Shown here piece after piece: positions 9,685-17,817 of a stretch of 42,313 nucleotides of DNA; positions within the stretch are counted from its first letter, which is position 1, and the number at the start of each line of letters is the position of its first letter. The notes beneath the pieces were generated by a model, which saw only the letters and a program-made list of their open reading frames with translations, was not told the origin of the DNA and did not search any database. Position numbers and translations under genes: made by a program. Source of the DNA: Salinisphaera japonica YTM-1 (lineage in GTDB: Bacteria > Pseudomonadota > Gammaproteobacteria > Nevskiales > Salinisphaeraceae); assembly GCF_003788585.1 (NCBI RefSeq), contig NZ_AYKG01000027.1:1-42313 (forward strand), in the 5' to 3' direction.

Positions 9685-10341
9685 TGAGGTTTGGAGGCGC
9701 GTTCTTTTGTTATCCGCAGATGTCGCAGATTACACAGATTTGGGATTGGGGGGCAGGCGTGAATCACGGCTGGATTCCGGCTCGCGAACCGCGGCTGCCT
9801 GGGTAAAAAACCTGCCCCTGCGGCGCCTAGTCGTTGCTTGTTTGGCACGCCTGTATTTCAGCGCGCTGGGCTGGTTTGGTTTTATCCGCAGATGCACGCC
9901 GATGACGCAGATAGGGGCTAGGTGGCATGCGTCGTTTACGGGTGACTGATCACTGCGGCCAAGCGTCGAACCCTGGCGCGATCGCTCGCGTGATCTCACC
10001 GCGTGCAGGTCATTGTCGACAAGCTCGCCGCGACTGCCCAACGCGCATATCGCCGCGATATCGAGGCCCCGCCCAGTCCCCATCTGCGTCATCGGCGTCC
10101 ATCTGCGGATTGCTCTAGGCAGCGCCGCCCAAGCGCGCAAAGACGCGCAAACCAATGTATCCATCTTGATAAGCGGCTATCACATTAACGCGCGCACCCG
10201 GTGAGAGGATTCAGCCGCCATCAGCGCCGCCCACCAAGCCCAATCTGCGAAATCTGCGGATTGTCTTGAAGAACTAAGCCCGCAAACGAAAAAAGCCGAG
10301 CGCAAGGCCCGGCCGTTCTCGATCGGATAACCGCCGGCGAT
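9685..10341. repeat. Gene-free 657-bp stretch with a nested set of short inverted repeats
   Basis: No convincing gene is seen here. Four related 23-36 bp elements are present. Copies at 9711-9742 and 9883-9918 read TATCCGCAGATG on the plus strand; copies at 10077-10113 and 10241-10263 are inverted (ATCTGCGGATTG). The 9883 and 10077 copies match as an almost perfect inverted repeat around ATCCGCAGATG and GCCGATGACGCAGAT; the 9711 and 10241 copies share a CGCAGAT repeat pattern. They look like a dispersed intergenic repeat family. The last part holds the mla terminator. Confidence 0.6.
10289..10313 (-). terminator. Terminator of the mla operon
   Basis: On the minus strand GCCGGGC and GCTCGGC form a 7-bp stem (one G-U pair) around a 5-nt loop, followed by six T. 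It lies 28 bp beyond the mlaB stop codon. Confidence 0.8.
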
Positions 10342-10653
10342 CTACGCCGCTCGGGCCGCGTCGTCATCCAGGGTAATCACTTCGTCGAGGCCACAGAAAT
10401 TGATGATGGCGCGCATCTGTTCCGGGGCATTGATGAAGCTGAGCGTGGCGCCTTCATGCTTGGCATCCCGGATCCACTCCAGTAACAGCGCCACCCCGGC
10501 ACTGTCGGCGCGCGTCACGTCGGCCAGATCGATGATGGTCTTGCCGCCGTTCTCGAACCAGTCGGCCGAGCGTTTGAGGCGAGCCGGGACGTTGTCGACG
10601 TCCAGCTCGCCCTTCACTTCGACGCGGCGCGTCGTGTCGTTGCTGTCAGCCAC
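10342..10653 (-). CDS. mlaB: STAS-domain protein of the Mla lipid transport complex
   Basis: Cytosolic accessory subunit of the MlaFEDB ABC transporter that maintains outer-membrane lipid asymmetry. The 103-residue protein is a single STAS domain: a beta strand VEVKGELDVDNV at the start, IIDLADVTRADSAGVALLLEW with the STAS loop (DSAG) in the middle, and a C-terminal FINAPEQMRAIINFCGLDEVI helix-strand. Length and position as the last gene of mlaFEDCB match MlaB. It is 2 bp from mlaC and followed by a terminator. The last residues (DDDAARAA) are not conserved in the family as I know it. Confidence 0.9.
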   Translation of the reverse strand: MADSNDTTRRVEVKGELDVDNVPARLKRSADWFENGGKTIIDLADVTRADSAGVALLLEWIRDAKHEGATLSFINAPEQMRAIINFCGLDEVITLDDDAARAA

Positions 10654-10655
10654 CG

Positions 10656-11267
10656 TTATTTCGGGTTGTACCGGGCTTCCATCTGCGAGATCAGCTTCTC
10701 AAGGCTGTTGCGACGGATCTGGGAATTGAACTGGCCGCGATAGTTGGTCACGAACGACAGGTTACCAACGCTGCCGTCAAAGACCTTCCATTGGTCGTTG
10801 ACCAGATGCAGCTGCAGGGTTATCGGCGTGTCCTGGCCGTTGTCGGCGTGGATCACGGCGTTGAAAGTGACCTTTTCAGCATCGTCGGCCGCGCGCACCG
10901 GCATGTACTCGATATCGACGTTATCGTTGAAGCCGAGCAGGGCGGAGCCGTAGGTGCGGATCAGCATGTTCTTGAACGCGGTCTGAAAGCGATCACGCTG
11001 CTCGGGCGTGGCTTCGCGCCAGTAGCGGCCGAGCACCAGCTGCGACATGTAAGGCAGATCGATGAGCGGCACGAGATCGCGATCGACCAGCTGATAGAGC
11101 TCTTGCGGATTCTTGCGCAGCTCGTCGCGGCGACCGTCCATGTCGGACAGCACTTTTTGCACGGTCTGCTTGGCCAGCTGTTGCGGCGGCGTGGGCTCGG
11201 CGGCAGCAAGCCCGGGCAGCATCAGCGCAAGCGTTACGAAGGAAATGAAAGCACGGGTCAAGCGCAT
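10656..11267 (-). CDS. mlaC: Periplasmic phospholipid-binding protein MlaC
   Basis: Periplasmic shuttle that carries phospholipids between the outer-membrane MlaA complex and the inner-membrane MlaFEDB transporter. The 203-residue protein has a clear signal peptide (about residues 1-23, ending AAAEP) and the MlaC/Ttg2D domain, with RDLVPLIDLPYMSQLVLGRYWREATPEQRDRF and FKNMLIRTYGSALLGF, and the C-terminal DGSVGNLSFVTNYRGQFNSQI segment typical of the family. It lies 93 bp downstream of mlaD and directly upstream of mlaB in the same direction. Confidence 0.95.
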   Translation of the reverse strand: MRLTRAFISFVTLALMLPGLAAAEPTPPQQLAKQTVQKVLSDMDGRRDELRKNPQELYQLVDRDLVPLIDLPYMSQLVLGRYWREATPEQRDRFQTAFKNMLIRTYGSALLGFNDNVDIEYMPVRAADDAEKVTFNAVIHADNGQDTPITLQLHLVNDQWKVFDGSVGNLSFVTNYRGQFNSQIRRNSLEKLISQMEARYNPK

Positions 11268-11360
11268 TGCCTTGAAGCCTATGTTGGGAAGAAATCAGTT
11301 ACAGCTGAGTCTGCGCCGCGCGCCTGAATGGTGGCTTAAAGCAGGCGCCGCGGCGCCAAA

Positions 11361-11903
11361 TCAGGGCTGGGCCGGTGCGGCTTGATCGTCGTCTGTCGGC
11401 GCACCGCCGAGGCTGTCGTCGCCGCCCGCATTATCCGAGCCACCGCCACCGCTGTCGGCAAACGAGGTCATGAACTGGCCGATCAGGTTTTCCAGCACGA
11501 TCGCACTTTGGGTCAGGATGAACGAATCCCCGTCCTTCATGTTGTCCATGGCGCCGCCGGGGCCCACCCCCACGTACTGATCGCCCAGCAGGCCGGAGGT
11601 CAGAATCGAGGCATCCGAGTCCTCGGGAACCTTGTAGGCATCATCGATACGCATGGTGGCCACGGCACGATACGTCTGTTGATCCAGCTTGATATCGATC
11701 ACACGGCCGATGCGTACGCCGGCCAGCTCGACCGGCGCGCCGGCTTTCAGCCCGCCAATATCATTGAAGGCAGCCGTGACGGTATAGCCCTCGGCGGCAC
11801 TCTGACCGGCCAGATCGCTCACGCGGTAAGTAAGGAGGAAGATCGCTGCGATGCCGAGACAGACAAACAGCCCGACCAACATTTCGACGGCTCTGGATTG
11901 CAT
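11361..11903 (-). CDS. mlaD: MCE-domain substrate-binding subunit MlaD
   Basis: Inner-membrane anchored MCE protein that forms a hexameric ring on the periplasmic side of MlaFE and passes lipids to or from MlaC. The 180-residue protein has an N-terminal membrane helix (VEMLVGLFVCLGIAAIFLL, residues 6-24) and a single MCE domain with FNDIGGLKAGAPVELAGVRIGRV at about 46-68. The C-terminal helix of MlaD (ESFILTQSAIVLENLIGQF-like) is at about 128-150. It ends in a Gly/Asp-rich low-complexity tail (GGGGSDNAGGDDSLGG) likely to be disordered. It lies between mlaE and mlaC. Confidence 0.95.
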   Translation of the reverse strand: MQSRAVEMLVGLFVCLGIAAIFLLTYRVSDLAGQSAAEGYTVTAAFNDIGGLKAGAPVELAGVRIGRVIDIKLDQQTYRAVATMRIDDAYKVPEDSDASILTSGLLGDQYVGVGPGGAMDNMKDGDSFILTQSAIVLENLIGQFMTSFADSGGGGSDNAGGDDSLGGAPTDDDQAAPAQP

Positions 11904-12006
11904 AGATGACCTCTATCGACTTCTGGGCAGCGATCGCGATGCGCGCACAGGCTGCACAAAAGATCGGTGGGTTCGAAAATAAGAAACGACGTGATGCGTG
12001 GGCATA

Positions 12007-12789
12007 TCAGTTGCTGAACATGAACGCGGTCAGCATGAGGTTGGCCGCGAGTATCGCAAGCGATGCGATCACCACGGTGTTCGTGGTTGCTCTGGATACG
12101 CCTTCCGACGTCGGTGGGGCATAGTAGCCCTGGAATACGGCCACCCACGTGATGATGGCGCCGAATACACCGCTCTTGATGAAGATATTGACGATATCGC
12201 GATCGAATTCAACGCTGGATTGGATGCCGTTCCAGTAAGCGCTGGCGTCTACGCCCAGGATATCCACGCCGACGAAATAACCGCCGCCGGCGCCGATGGC
12301 CATGACGCAGAAAATCGAGGTCAATAGCGGCATGACGATCAGCCCGGCCAGAAAACGCGGCGCCACGATGCGACGAATCGGATCGACCGCCATCATCTCC
12401 ATGCCGGATAGCTGGTCGGTGGCTTTCATCAGCCCGATTTCCGCAGCCAGTGCGCTGCCGGCGCGCCCGGCAAACAACAGCCCCGTGACCACTGGCCCGA
12501 GCTCGCGCACGACCACCAGCGCTACCGACGTGCCAAGCGCGTTCTCGGCGCCGAAATCGGCCAGCGCGCGATAGCCCGACAGCGCCAGCACCATGCCCAC
12601 GAACACCCCGGCCACAACGACGATCAGCAGCGAGAGCACGCCGACCGAGTAGACCTGTTCGATCAGCAGGCGCGGCTTGGTGACGAGCCGCGGCAGGGCG
12701 GCCAGCACGCGGGCCAGGAAGATCGCGCTGCGTCCCAGCTTGGCCAGCCAGCCAAAGGTTTGCATGAATACGTTGCCCAGGGCGTTCAT
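12007..12789 (-). CDS. mlaE: ABC transporter permease MlaE
   Basis: Inner-membrane permease of the Mla phospholipid transporter. The 260-residue protein has the MlaE/permease fold, with membrane segments around VLSLLIVVVAGVFVGMVLAL, a LGPVVTGLLFAGRAGSALAAEIGLMKATDQLSGMEMMAVDPIRRI motif block (about residues 116-160) that is the family signature, a central multi-span region, and a final membrane helix ending at FMFSN. The start ATG overlaps the stop of mlaF by 4 bp (ATGA), so the two are translationally coupled. A 103-bp gap precedes mlaD. Confidence 0.95.
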   Translation of the reverse strand: MNALGNVFMQTFGWLAKLGRSAIFLARVLAALPRLVTKPRLLIEQVYSVGVLSLLIVVVAGVFVGMVLALSGYRALADFGAENALGTSVALVVVRELGPVVTGLLFAGRAGSALAAEIGLMKATDQLSGMEMMAVDPIRRIVAPRFLAGLIVMPLLTSIFCVMAIGAGGGYFVGVDILGVDASAYWNGIQSSVEFDRDIVNIFIKSGVFGAIITWVAVFQGYYAPPTSEGVSRATTNTVVIASLAILAANLMLTAFMFSN

Positions 12790-13613
12790 CGTGGCTCTGC
12801 TCCGAGAAGATCCTTGGCGTAGGACGTGCCGGCATAATGAAACGGCACCGGCCCGTCGGCCGAGGCCTGGATGAACTGCTGCACCCAGTCCGAGCTGGAA
12901 TTTCGGATCTCGTCCGGGGTGCCGTGATCGATGACTTCACCATCGGAAATCACATAGACATAGTCCGCGATGCCCAGTGTTTCCTTCACGTCGTGGCTGA
13001 CCACGATAGAGGTTAGTCCCAGCACGTCGTTCAGGCGACGAATCAGGCGTAGCAGCACGCCCATCGAAATTGGATCCTGGCCGGCGAACGGCTCGTCGTA
13101 CATGATCATTTCCGGATCGAGCGCGATCGCCCGGGCCAGGGCCACACGTCGCGCCATGCCGCCGGACAGCTGGGCCGGGAACAGGTCGCGTGCCCCGCGC
13201 AGACCCACGGCCTCGAGCTTCATGAGCACGATGTCGCGGATGAGGCGTTCGGGCAGCCGGGTATGCTCGCGCAGCGGAAAGGCGACGTTGTTGTAGACCG
13301 ATAGGTCGGTCAGCAGCGCGCCGGACTGAAACAGCATGCCCATGCGTTTGCGCAACGTGAACAGCTGGCGTTGCGAGAGTTTGGCAATACGCTGGCCGTC
13401 AAAATCGACGCTGCCGGACATGGCCCGCCACTGGCCGCTGATCAGGCGCAACAGCGTGGTCTTGCCGGTGCCCGAAGGGCCCATGATGGCGGTGATCCGT
13501 CCCCGGGCGATATCGATATCCACGCCCTTGTAGATAACGCGTGTATCGATCGCGTAGTGCAGATCGCGCACGGTGACAAGATTGTCAGGCGTATCGTCGG
13601 AATCGTGAGCCAT
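12786..13613 (-). CDS. mlaF: ABC transporter ATP-binding subunit MlaF
   Basis: ATPase that powers the Mla phospholipid transporter at the cytosolic face of the inner membrane. The 275-residue protein has Walker A GPSGTGKTT (residues 45-53), the ABC signature LSGGM (149-153), Walker B IMYDEP (170-175) and the H-loop in VVSHD. It is first in a five-gene operon mlaFEDCB. The C-terminal extension after the H-loop (SSDWVQQFIQASADGPVPFHYAG) matches the MlaF-type tail that contacts the partner subunit. The upstream lipB stop is only 27 bp away, so mla may be read through from the lipB side or have a promoter inside lipB. Confidence 0.95.
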   Translation of the reverse strand: MAHDSDDTPDNLVTVRDLHYAIDTRVIYKGVDIDIARGRITAIMGPSGTGKTTLLRLISGQWRAMSGSVDFDGQRIAKLSQRQLFTLRKRMGMLFQSGALLTDLSVYNNVAFPLREHTRLPERLIRDIVLMKLEAVGLRGARDLFPAQLSGGMARRVALARAIALDPEMIMYDEPFAGQDPISMGVLLRLIRRLNDVLGLTSIVVSHDVKETLGIADYVYVISDGEVIDHGTPDEIRNSSSDWVQQFIQASADGPVPFHYAGTSYAKDLLGAEPR

Positions 13614-13640
13614 TCGGTAAGAAACCGGGGGGATGTGGCG

Positions 13641-14306
13641 TTAGCCTATCAGACGCGACGGCGCGTCCTCGTATGAAGTCGTGGGCAAGCCCAGATGCCG
13701 GGCCAGCTGCTGTGACAGATCGCTAGCTACGGGGGCCAGATGGCTCGGCCCGCCGTGAGCACTGATCTGGGTCATGGCCAGGCCGTGATAGCCACAGGGG
13801 TCGATACGCGAAAACGGCGATAGATCCATGTCCACGTTCAAGGCCAGGCCGTGGAAGCTGCAACCGCGCGATACCCGCAGCCCGATCGAGCCGATCTTGT
13901 CGGCGCCGACGTAGACCCCCGGGGCATCGCGTCTGGCATAAGCGTCGATATCGTAGCCGGCCAGGGTATCGACCATGGCCTGCTCGAGAACCGTCACCAG
14001 GCTGCGGATACCGATGCCCAGGCGCTTCAGATCGAGCAGCACATAGACCATCAGCTGGCCCGGCCCGTGATAGGTGACCTGTCCGCCCCGATCGATGGGC
14101 ACCACCTCGATATCGCCCGGTGCCAGCAAGTGCTCGGGCCGGCCGTTGCGGCCCTGGGTGAATACCGGCGTGTGGTTGAGCAACCAGAGCTGTTGCGGCG
14201 TGGTTTCGTCGCGTGTCCGGGTCAGCTCTTGCATGGCCTGCCAGACCGGGCGATAGGGCTGTGGCTGCCAGCCAAAACGCCGTATATGCAGGGCAGGCGC
14301 GCTCAC
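13641..14306 (-). CDS. lipB: Octanoyltransferase LipB
   Basis: Transfers octanoyl groups from octanoyl-ACP to lipoyl domains of target enzymes, the first step of lipoate synthesis; cytosolic. The 221-residue protein contains the [21 protein letters not shown] signature (about 73-93), the catalytic Lys in [12 protein letters not shown] (about Lys137) and the catalytic Cys in IDPCGY (about Cys171). The start is GTG, overlapping the ybeD stop as GTGA. The usual partner lipA is not in the window. It lies downstream of ybeD, as in E. coli. Confidence 0.96.
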   Translation of the reverse strand: MSAPALHIRRFGWQPQPYRPVWQAMQELTRTRDETTPQQLWLLNHTPVFTQGRNGRPEHLLAPGDIEVVPIDRGGQVTYHGPGQLMVYVLLDLKRLGIGIRSLVTVLEQAMVDTLAGYDIDAYARRDAPGVYVGADKIGSIGLRVSRGCSFHGLALNVDMDLSPFSRIDPCGYHGLAMTQISAHGGPSHLAPVASDLSQQLARHLGLPTTSYEDAPSRLIG

Positions 14307-14572
14307 AGCGACATCAACACCGCGCCGCTGTCGGTCAAGGCTTTATAGATCGAATCCAGCTGGGCCTTGCTGCGGGCGCGAATCGAGACCGTGACCGACA
14401 GATACTTGCCGCCGCTGGATTCCCGCGCGCGTAGATCGTTTTCTTCCAGCTCGGGCGCATGGGCCTTGACCAGACGGAAAACGGTCTGTTCAAAGTCGCT
14501 TCCCTGACGACCGAAGGTCTTGATATCGAAGTCGCAGGGAAACTCGAGCAGCGTATCGGGCTCATCGCTCAT
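14303..14572 (-). CDS. ybeD: YbeD/DUF493 family protein
   Basis: Small cytosolic protein of the DUF493 (YbeD) family, ACT-like ferredoxin fold, proposed to be linked to lipoate metabolism because of its position before lipB. The protein has the family core [18 protein letters not shown], a LVKAHAPEL helix and [35 protein letters not shown] at the C-terminus. ATG 14572 (89 aa, [11 protein letters not shown]) is preferred because it matches family starts; an in-frame GTG at 14581 would add three residues. Its stop overlaps the lipB start. The biochemical function is not established. Confidence 0.88.
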   Translation of the reverse strand: MSDEPDTLLEFPCDFDIKTFGRQGSDFEQTVFRLVKAHAPELEENDLRARESSGGKYLSVTVSIRARSKAQLDSIYKALTDSGAVLMSL

Positions 14573-14618
14573 AGGGGTCACGCGCCGAAAAGATCACGGA
14601 TCATCAAACAGTCCGCGG

Positions 14619-15764
14619 CTATTGGAACATCATCAGGATTTCGTCCATCGCCTGACGGATATAGCCGCCTTCGGCGATGGTCTTGCCGGCATACAGCGGC
14701 TCTTCTTTCAGGACCTGATCGTTGTACTTGATCGCCAGCGTGCCCAGGCGCTCGCCTTTTTCCACCGGGGCCGACAGCGTGGCCGGCAGCTCGGCGCTGG
14801 TGGTCAGCTTGTCGCGCTTGCCGCGCGGGTAAGCCACGTTGATCGCGCCCTGTGCCACGACCGGCACCTGGGTCTCATCGCCTTTCCAGACCCGGATCTG
14901 GGCGATCTGCTTGTCGGCGCCGAACAGCTCGGCTTCCTGATAGAAACGGAACGCATAGCTGATCAGCGCCTCGGCCTGGCTCTTGCGCGCGTTTTCGGAA
15001 TTCGTGCCGGTGACCACCGAGATCACGCGCATGCCGTCGGCCTTGGCCGAGGCAACCAGGTTGTAGCCCGCGCTTTCGGTATGACCGGTCTTGCCGCCAT
15101 CCACACGATCATCCGACCAAAGCAGGGTGTTGCGGTTGTACTGCTGAATGCCGTTGTAGGCGAACTTCTTGTTATGGAAATAGGTGTCGTACAGCTTGGG
15201 AAACTCGCGCACGATGGCCGCGTAGAGCGTGGCGATATCACGCGCGCTCATGTAATGGCCTTCCTGGGGCAGGCCGTTTACGTCCTGAAACCGGCTGTTG
15301 CCCATGCCCAGCTGTTTGGCGTACTGGTTCATGTAGTCGACGAACGTGGACGTCGTGCCGGCAACGTATTCGGCCAGCGAGACCGCCGCATCATTGCCCG
15401 AGGCCGTGATCAGGCCGTGGATGAGCTTGTCAACGGAGACCTTGTCGCCCACTTTCAAGAACATCTGCGAGCCTTTCATCTCCCAGGCTTTCTTGCTCAC
15501 CGTGACCATGTCATCCGGCGAGAGATTGTTCTTGGCGATCTCGTCGAACACGATATAAGCCGTCATCAGCTTGGTCACGCTGGCCGGCTCGACACGCTGA
15601 TCGGGATTCTTGGCGGCCAGGGTCTGGCCGGAGCCGTAGTCGACCAGAACATACGTCTTGGCCCCCAGCGACGGCGCGCTCGGGATCGGCAGATCGGCGG
15701 CCATGACGGACATACTCGCCAACAGCGCACAGGTGGCCAGAACTAGACGTTTGATGTGGAGCAT
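14619..15764 (-). CDS. dacA: D-alanyl-D-alanine carboxypeptidase (PBP5/6 type)
   Basis: Removes the terminal D-Ala from peptidoglycan pentapeptides in the periplasm, anchored to the inner membrane by a C-terminal amphipathic helix. The 381-residue protein has a signal peptide (ending SVMAAD), the SxxK motif SVTK (about 62-65), SGN (about 122-124) and KTG (about 225-227), then a C-terminal beta domain (PBP5_C) and an ending YIRQAMDEILMMFQ that fits the membrane-anchoring helix. ATG 15764 is chosen because it starts at the signal peptide; an in-frame ATG at 15830 would add a charged, unlikely N-terminus. It lies between rlpA and ybeD, as in E. coli. Confidence 0.96.
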   Translation of the reverse strand: MLHIKRLVLATCALLASMSVMAADLPIPSAPSLGAKTYVLVDYGSGQTLAAKNPDQRVEPASVTKLMTAYIVFDEIAKNNLSPDDMVTVSKKAWEMKGSQMFLKVGDKVSVDKLIHGLITASGNDAAVSLAEYVAGTTSTFVDYMNQYAKQLGMGNSRFQDVNGLPQEGHYMSARDIATLYAAIVREFPKLYDTYFHNKKFAYNGIQQYNRNTLLWSDDRVDGGKTGHTESAGYNLVASAKADGMRVISVVTGTNSENARKSQAEALISYAFRFYQEAELFGADKQIAQIRVWKGDETQVPVVAQGAINVAYPRGKRDKLTTSAELPATLSAPVEKGERLGTLAIKYNDQVLKEEPLYAGKTIAEGGYIRQAMDEILMMFQ

Positions 15765-15878
15765 CGGCAACGGACTCGTGACTATTTGATGAAATACGGC
15801 GTGTCGCCGCAGTTTAGCGTCTGTCGGCATCGGCGGCGAACGATTCGGCCCGGCATATGCCCGCCGTGACAGCAGGCA

Positions 15879-16805
15879 TCAGCCATCGACCTGACGCACG
15901 GCCAGGCCACGACCGATCAACGTGCGTGCCGTGCGCCGCCGGGCCTCGATATTGGCGAACGGGCCAACCTGGACACGATACAGGCCCGTACGCGCGTCGG
16001 GCGTGACAACCCGAACCGGCCCCAGCCCGGCCGCGATGAGTTTATCGTGCAGTTGTCGGGCGTTTTGTGCCACCGAAAACGCACCGACCTGTAGATACCC
16101 CAAAGCTGCGGCCGGCGGATTCGGTGGCGTACCGCGCGTGGCTGACCGGGCCGGCGTATTGTCGTTTCCGGCCGCGCGCAGCGGCGGGGCCGGGCCCGGA
16201 CTGGGTGGCGCTGCTTGCGGCTGGCGATAATCGGCCGGTGTCACGGTACGAATCCGCACTGGCGCGCTGCCATGGGCCACCACCCCCAGGCGCCGGGCCG
16301 CGACATACGACAGGTCGATGATGCGCCCGTCGTGGAACGGCCCGCGGTCGTTGACCTTGACCACACAGTGTCGGCCGTTGGCGAGGTTTGTCACCTCGAC
16401 CCAGGTCGGCAACGGCAGGCGTTTGTGGGCCGCGGTCATCGAGAACATGTTGTAGGGCTCGCCCGAGGAGGTGCGCTCGCCGTGAAACTGGCGCCCGTAC
16501 CAGCTGGCGCGCCCGGTCTGGGTGAAGCCGGCCGCACTCTTGAGCACGTAATAGCGCTTGCCGAGTGCGCTGTAGCTGGTCGGGTTGCCATACTTCGAGG
16601 GCGGTGCGTTACGCGGCACGGCATCGGGGATCTTTGAGATATCGATGTCGTGGCTATCCGGGGGGCCATCGTTTTGATAATAGCCGCCGCCGTTCGTGGC
16701 CTTGCCGCCGCTTTTGGCCGGATGCGAGGCACAGCCGGCCACGATAAGCATCGTTGCAAGCACCGCCGCGCCGGCGCTTGCGCGCATGAACGGCCGGCCG
16801 GTCAT
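15879..16805 (-). CDS. rlpA: Septal ring lytic transglycosylase RlpA family lipoprotein with SPOR domain
   Basis: Outer-membrane lipoprotein that cleaves denuded glycan strands at division sites. A signal peptide with lipobox VAGC (Cys25 from this start) is followed by a linker and the double-psi beta-barrel RlpA domain: GRASWYGRQFHGERTSSGE, then VKVNDRGPFHDGRIIDLSYVAARRLG with the catalytic-type Asp and His. A Pro-rich linker (about 200-240) precedes a C-terminal SPOR domain (YLQVGAFSVAQNARQL ... YRVQVGPF), which binds denuded glycan. ATG 16805 gives a standard lipoprotein signal; an in-frame ATG at 16826 lies inside mltB. It follows mltB closely. Confidence 0.94.
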   Translation of the reverse strand: MTGRPFMRASAGAAVLATMLIVAGCASHPAKSGGKATNGGGYYQNDGPPDSHDIDISKIPDAVPRNAPPSKYGNPTSYSALGKRYYVLKSAAGFTQTGRASWYGRQFHGERTSSGEPYNMFSMTAAHKRLPLPTWVEVTNLANGRHCVVKVNDRGPFHDGRIIDLSYVAARRLGVVAHGSAPVRIRTVTPADYRQPQAAPPSPGPAPPLRAAGNDNTPARSATRGTPPNPPAAALGYLQVGAFSVAQNARQLHDKLIAAGLGPVRVVTPDARTGLYRVQVGPFANIEARRRTARTLIGRGLAVRQVDG

Positions 16806-16806
16806 A

Positions 16807-17817
16807 TCAAGAGGCCGTATCCACATCGAAGGAATGGATCATGCGGCCCAGCTGATAGACCGCCATGGCATACAGCGGGCTGGTGTTGTACGTGGTGATG
16901 ACGAAGAAGTTGTGCTCGGCGATCCAGTATTCCGGTTGCTCGTGCGGGCCAACGAAGGCCAGCAGGCCGACCTGGGTATCCTGAGTGGGCGAGTCTTCGG
17001 CCGATACACCCATCTGTTCCAGCTCGGCCCAGCGATACTGCGTATGGCGCGTGCTGGGGGTCAGCTCGTCGATCAAGTCCGGGCGGGCCAGGGTGGCCGG
17101 CTGGGCGATCGGCGCGCCGCGCTGCCAGCCGTTCTCGGCCAGATAATTGGCCACCGAGAAGATGATATCGGCCGGCTGATCCCAGAGATCGCGTTTGCCG
17201 TCGTTGTTGCCGTCCACGGCATAGGCGGCATAGCTCGACGGCATGAACTGGCCCAGACCCATGGCCCCGGCGTAAGAGCCGACGTCGTTGGTGCAGTCGA
17301 GTTTTTCATCCACACAGAGCTGGATGAAGGCGCCCAGTTCCTTGGTGAAAAACGTTGAACGGGGCGGATAATCAAAGGCCAGGGTCGACAAGGCATCAAT
17401 CACGCGATCCGAGCCGATGAACCCGCCATAGCGTGTCTCCACACCCAGAATGGCCGCCACGATATAGGCCGGTACGCCATAGCGTTTTTCCGCGGCCTCG
17501 AACAGATCACGATGGGCGGCCAGATAATCCGCGCCCTGGTGGGCCCGGTCGGGCTTGACGAAGATCTGGCGATACCGGCCCCAGGTCATCGTCTTTTCGG
17601 CCGGACGGGTCATCTTTTCGATGATCTCGGGCTGGTAGCGGGCCTGCTCGAGCAGGCGGCGCGTGGTGGCGCGGGGCACGTCGTGCTCGGCAGCCAGCTT
17701 GTCGATCAGGGCCTTGCCGGCATCGCGCTCGGCGTAATGGCCGGTTTGTGTCGCGCCGGCCGGCATCGAGCAGAACAGCGCCAGGCCAAGCGGCAGGCAA
17801 GCGAATAGCGTTTTCAT
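16807..17817 (-). CDS. mltB: Lytic murein transglycosylase B
   Basis: Periplasmic lytic transglycosylase of the SltB1/MltB family. The 336-residue protein has a signal peptide (residues 1-22, MKTLFACLPLGLALFCSMPAGA) and the MltB catalytic domain, with catalytic Glu in AAILGVETRYGG (about Glu127), followed by GAMGLGQFMPSSYAAYAVDGNNDGKRDLW, which includes the EF-hand-like Asn/Asp loop. The start overlaps the rodA stop by 4 bp. No lipobox is seen, so it may be soluble rather than a lipoprotein. The order mrdA-rodA-mltB-rlpA-dacA is conserved in many gammaproteobacteria. Confidence 0.95.
   Translation of the reverse strand: MKTLFACLPLGLALFCSMPAGATQTGHYAERDAGKALIDKLAAEHDVPRATTRRLLEQARYQPEIIEKMTRPAEKTMTWGRYRQIFVKPDRAHQGADYLAAHRDLFEAAEKRYGVPAYIVAAILGVETRYGGFIGSDRVIDALSTLAFDYPPRSTFFTKELGAFIQLCVDEKLDCTNDVGSYAGAMGLGQFMPSSYAAYAVDGNNDGKRDLWDQPADIIFSVANYLAENGWQRGAPIAQPATLARPDLIDELTPSTRHTQYRWAELEQMGVSAEDSPTQDTQVGLLAFVGPHEQPEYWIAEHNFFVITTYNTSPLYAMAVYQLGRMIHSFDVDTAS

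Noticed and set aside
9707-9949. Small open frame in the repeat-rich gap
   Set aside because: Built largely from the short repeats, with no ribosome-binding site or domain.
9711-10263. CRISPR array
   Set aside because: The repeats are in both orientations and irregularly spaced, and no cas gene is nearby.
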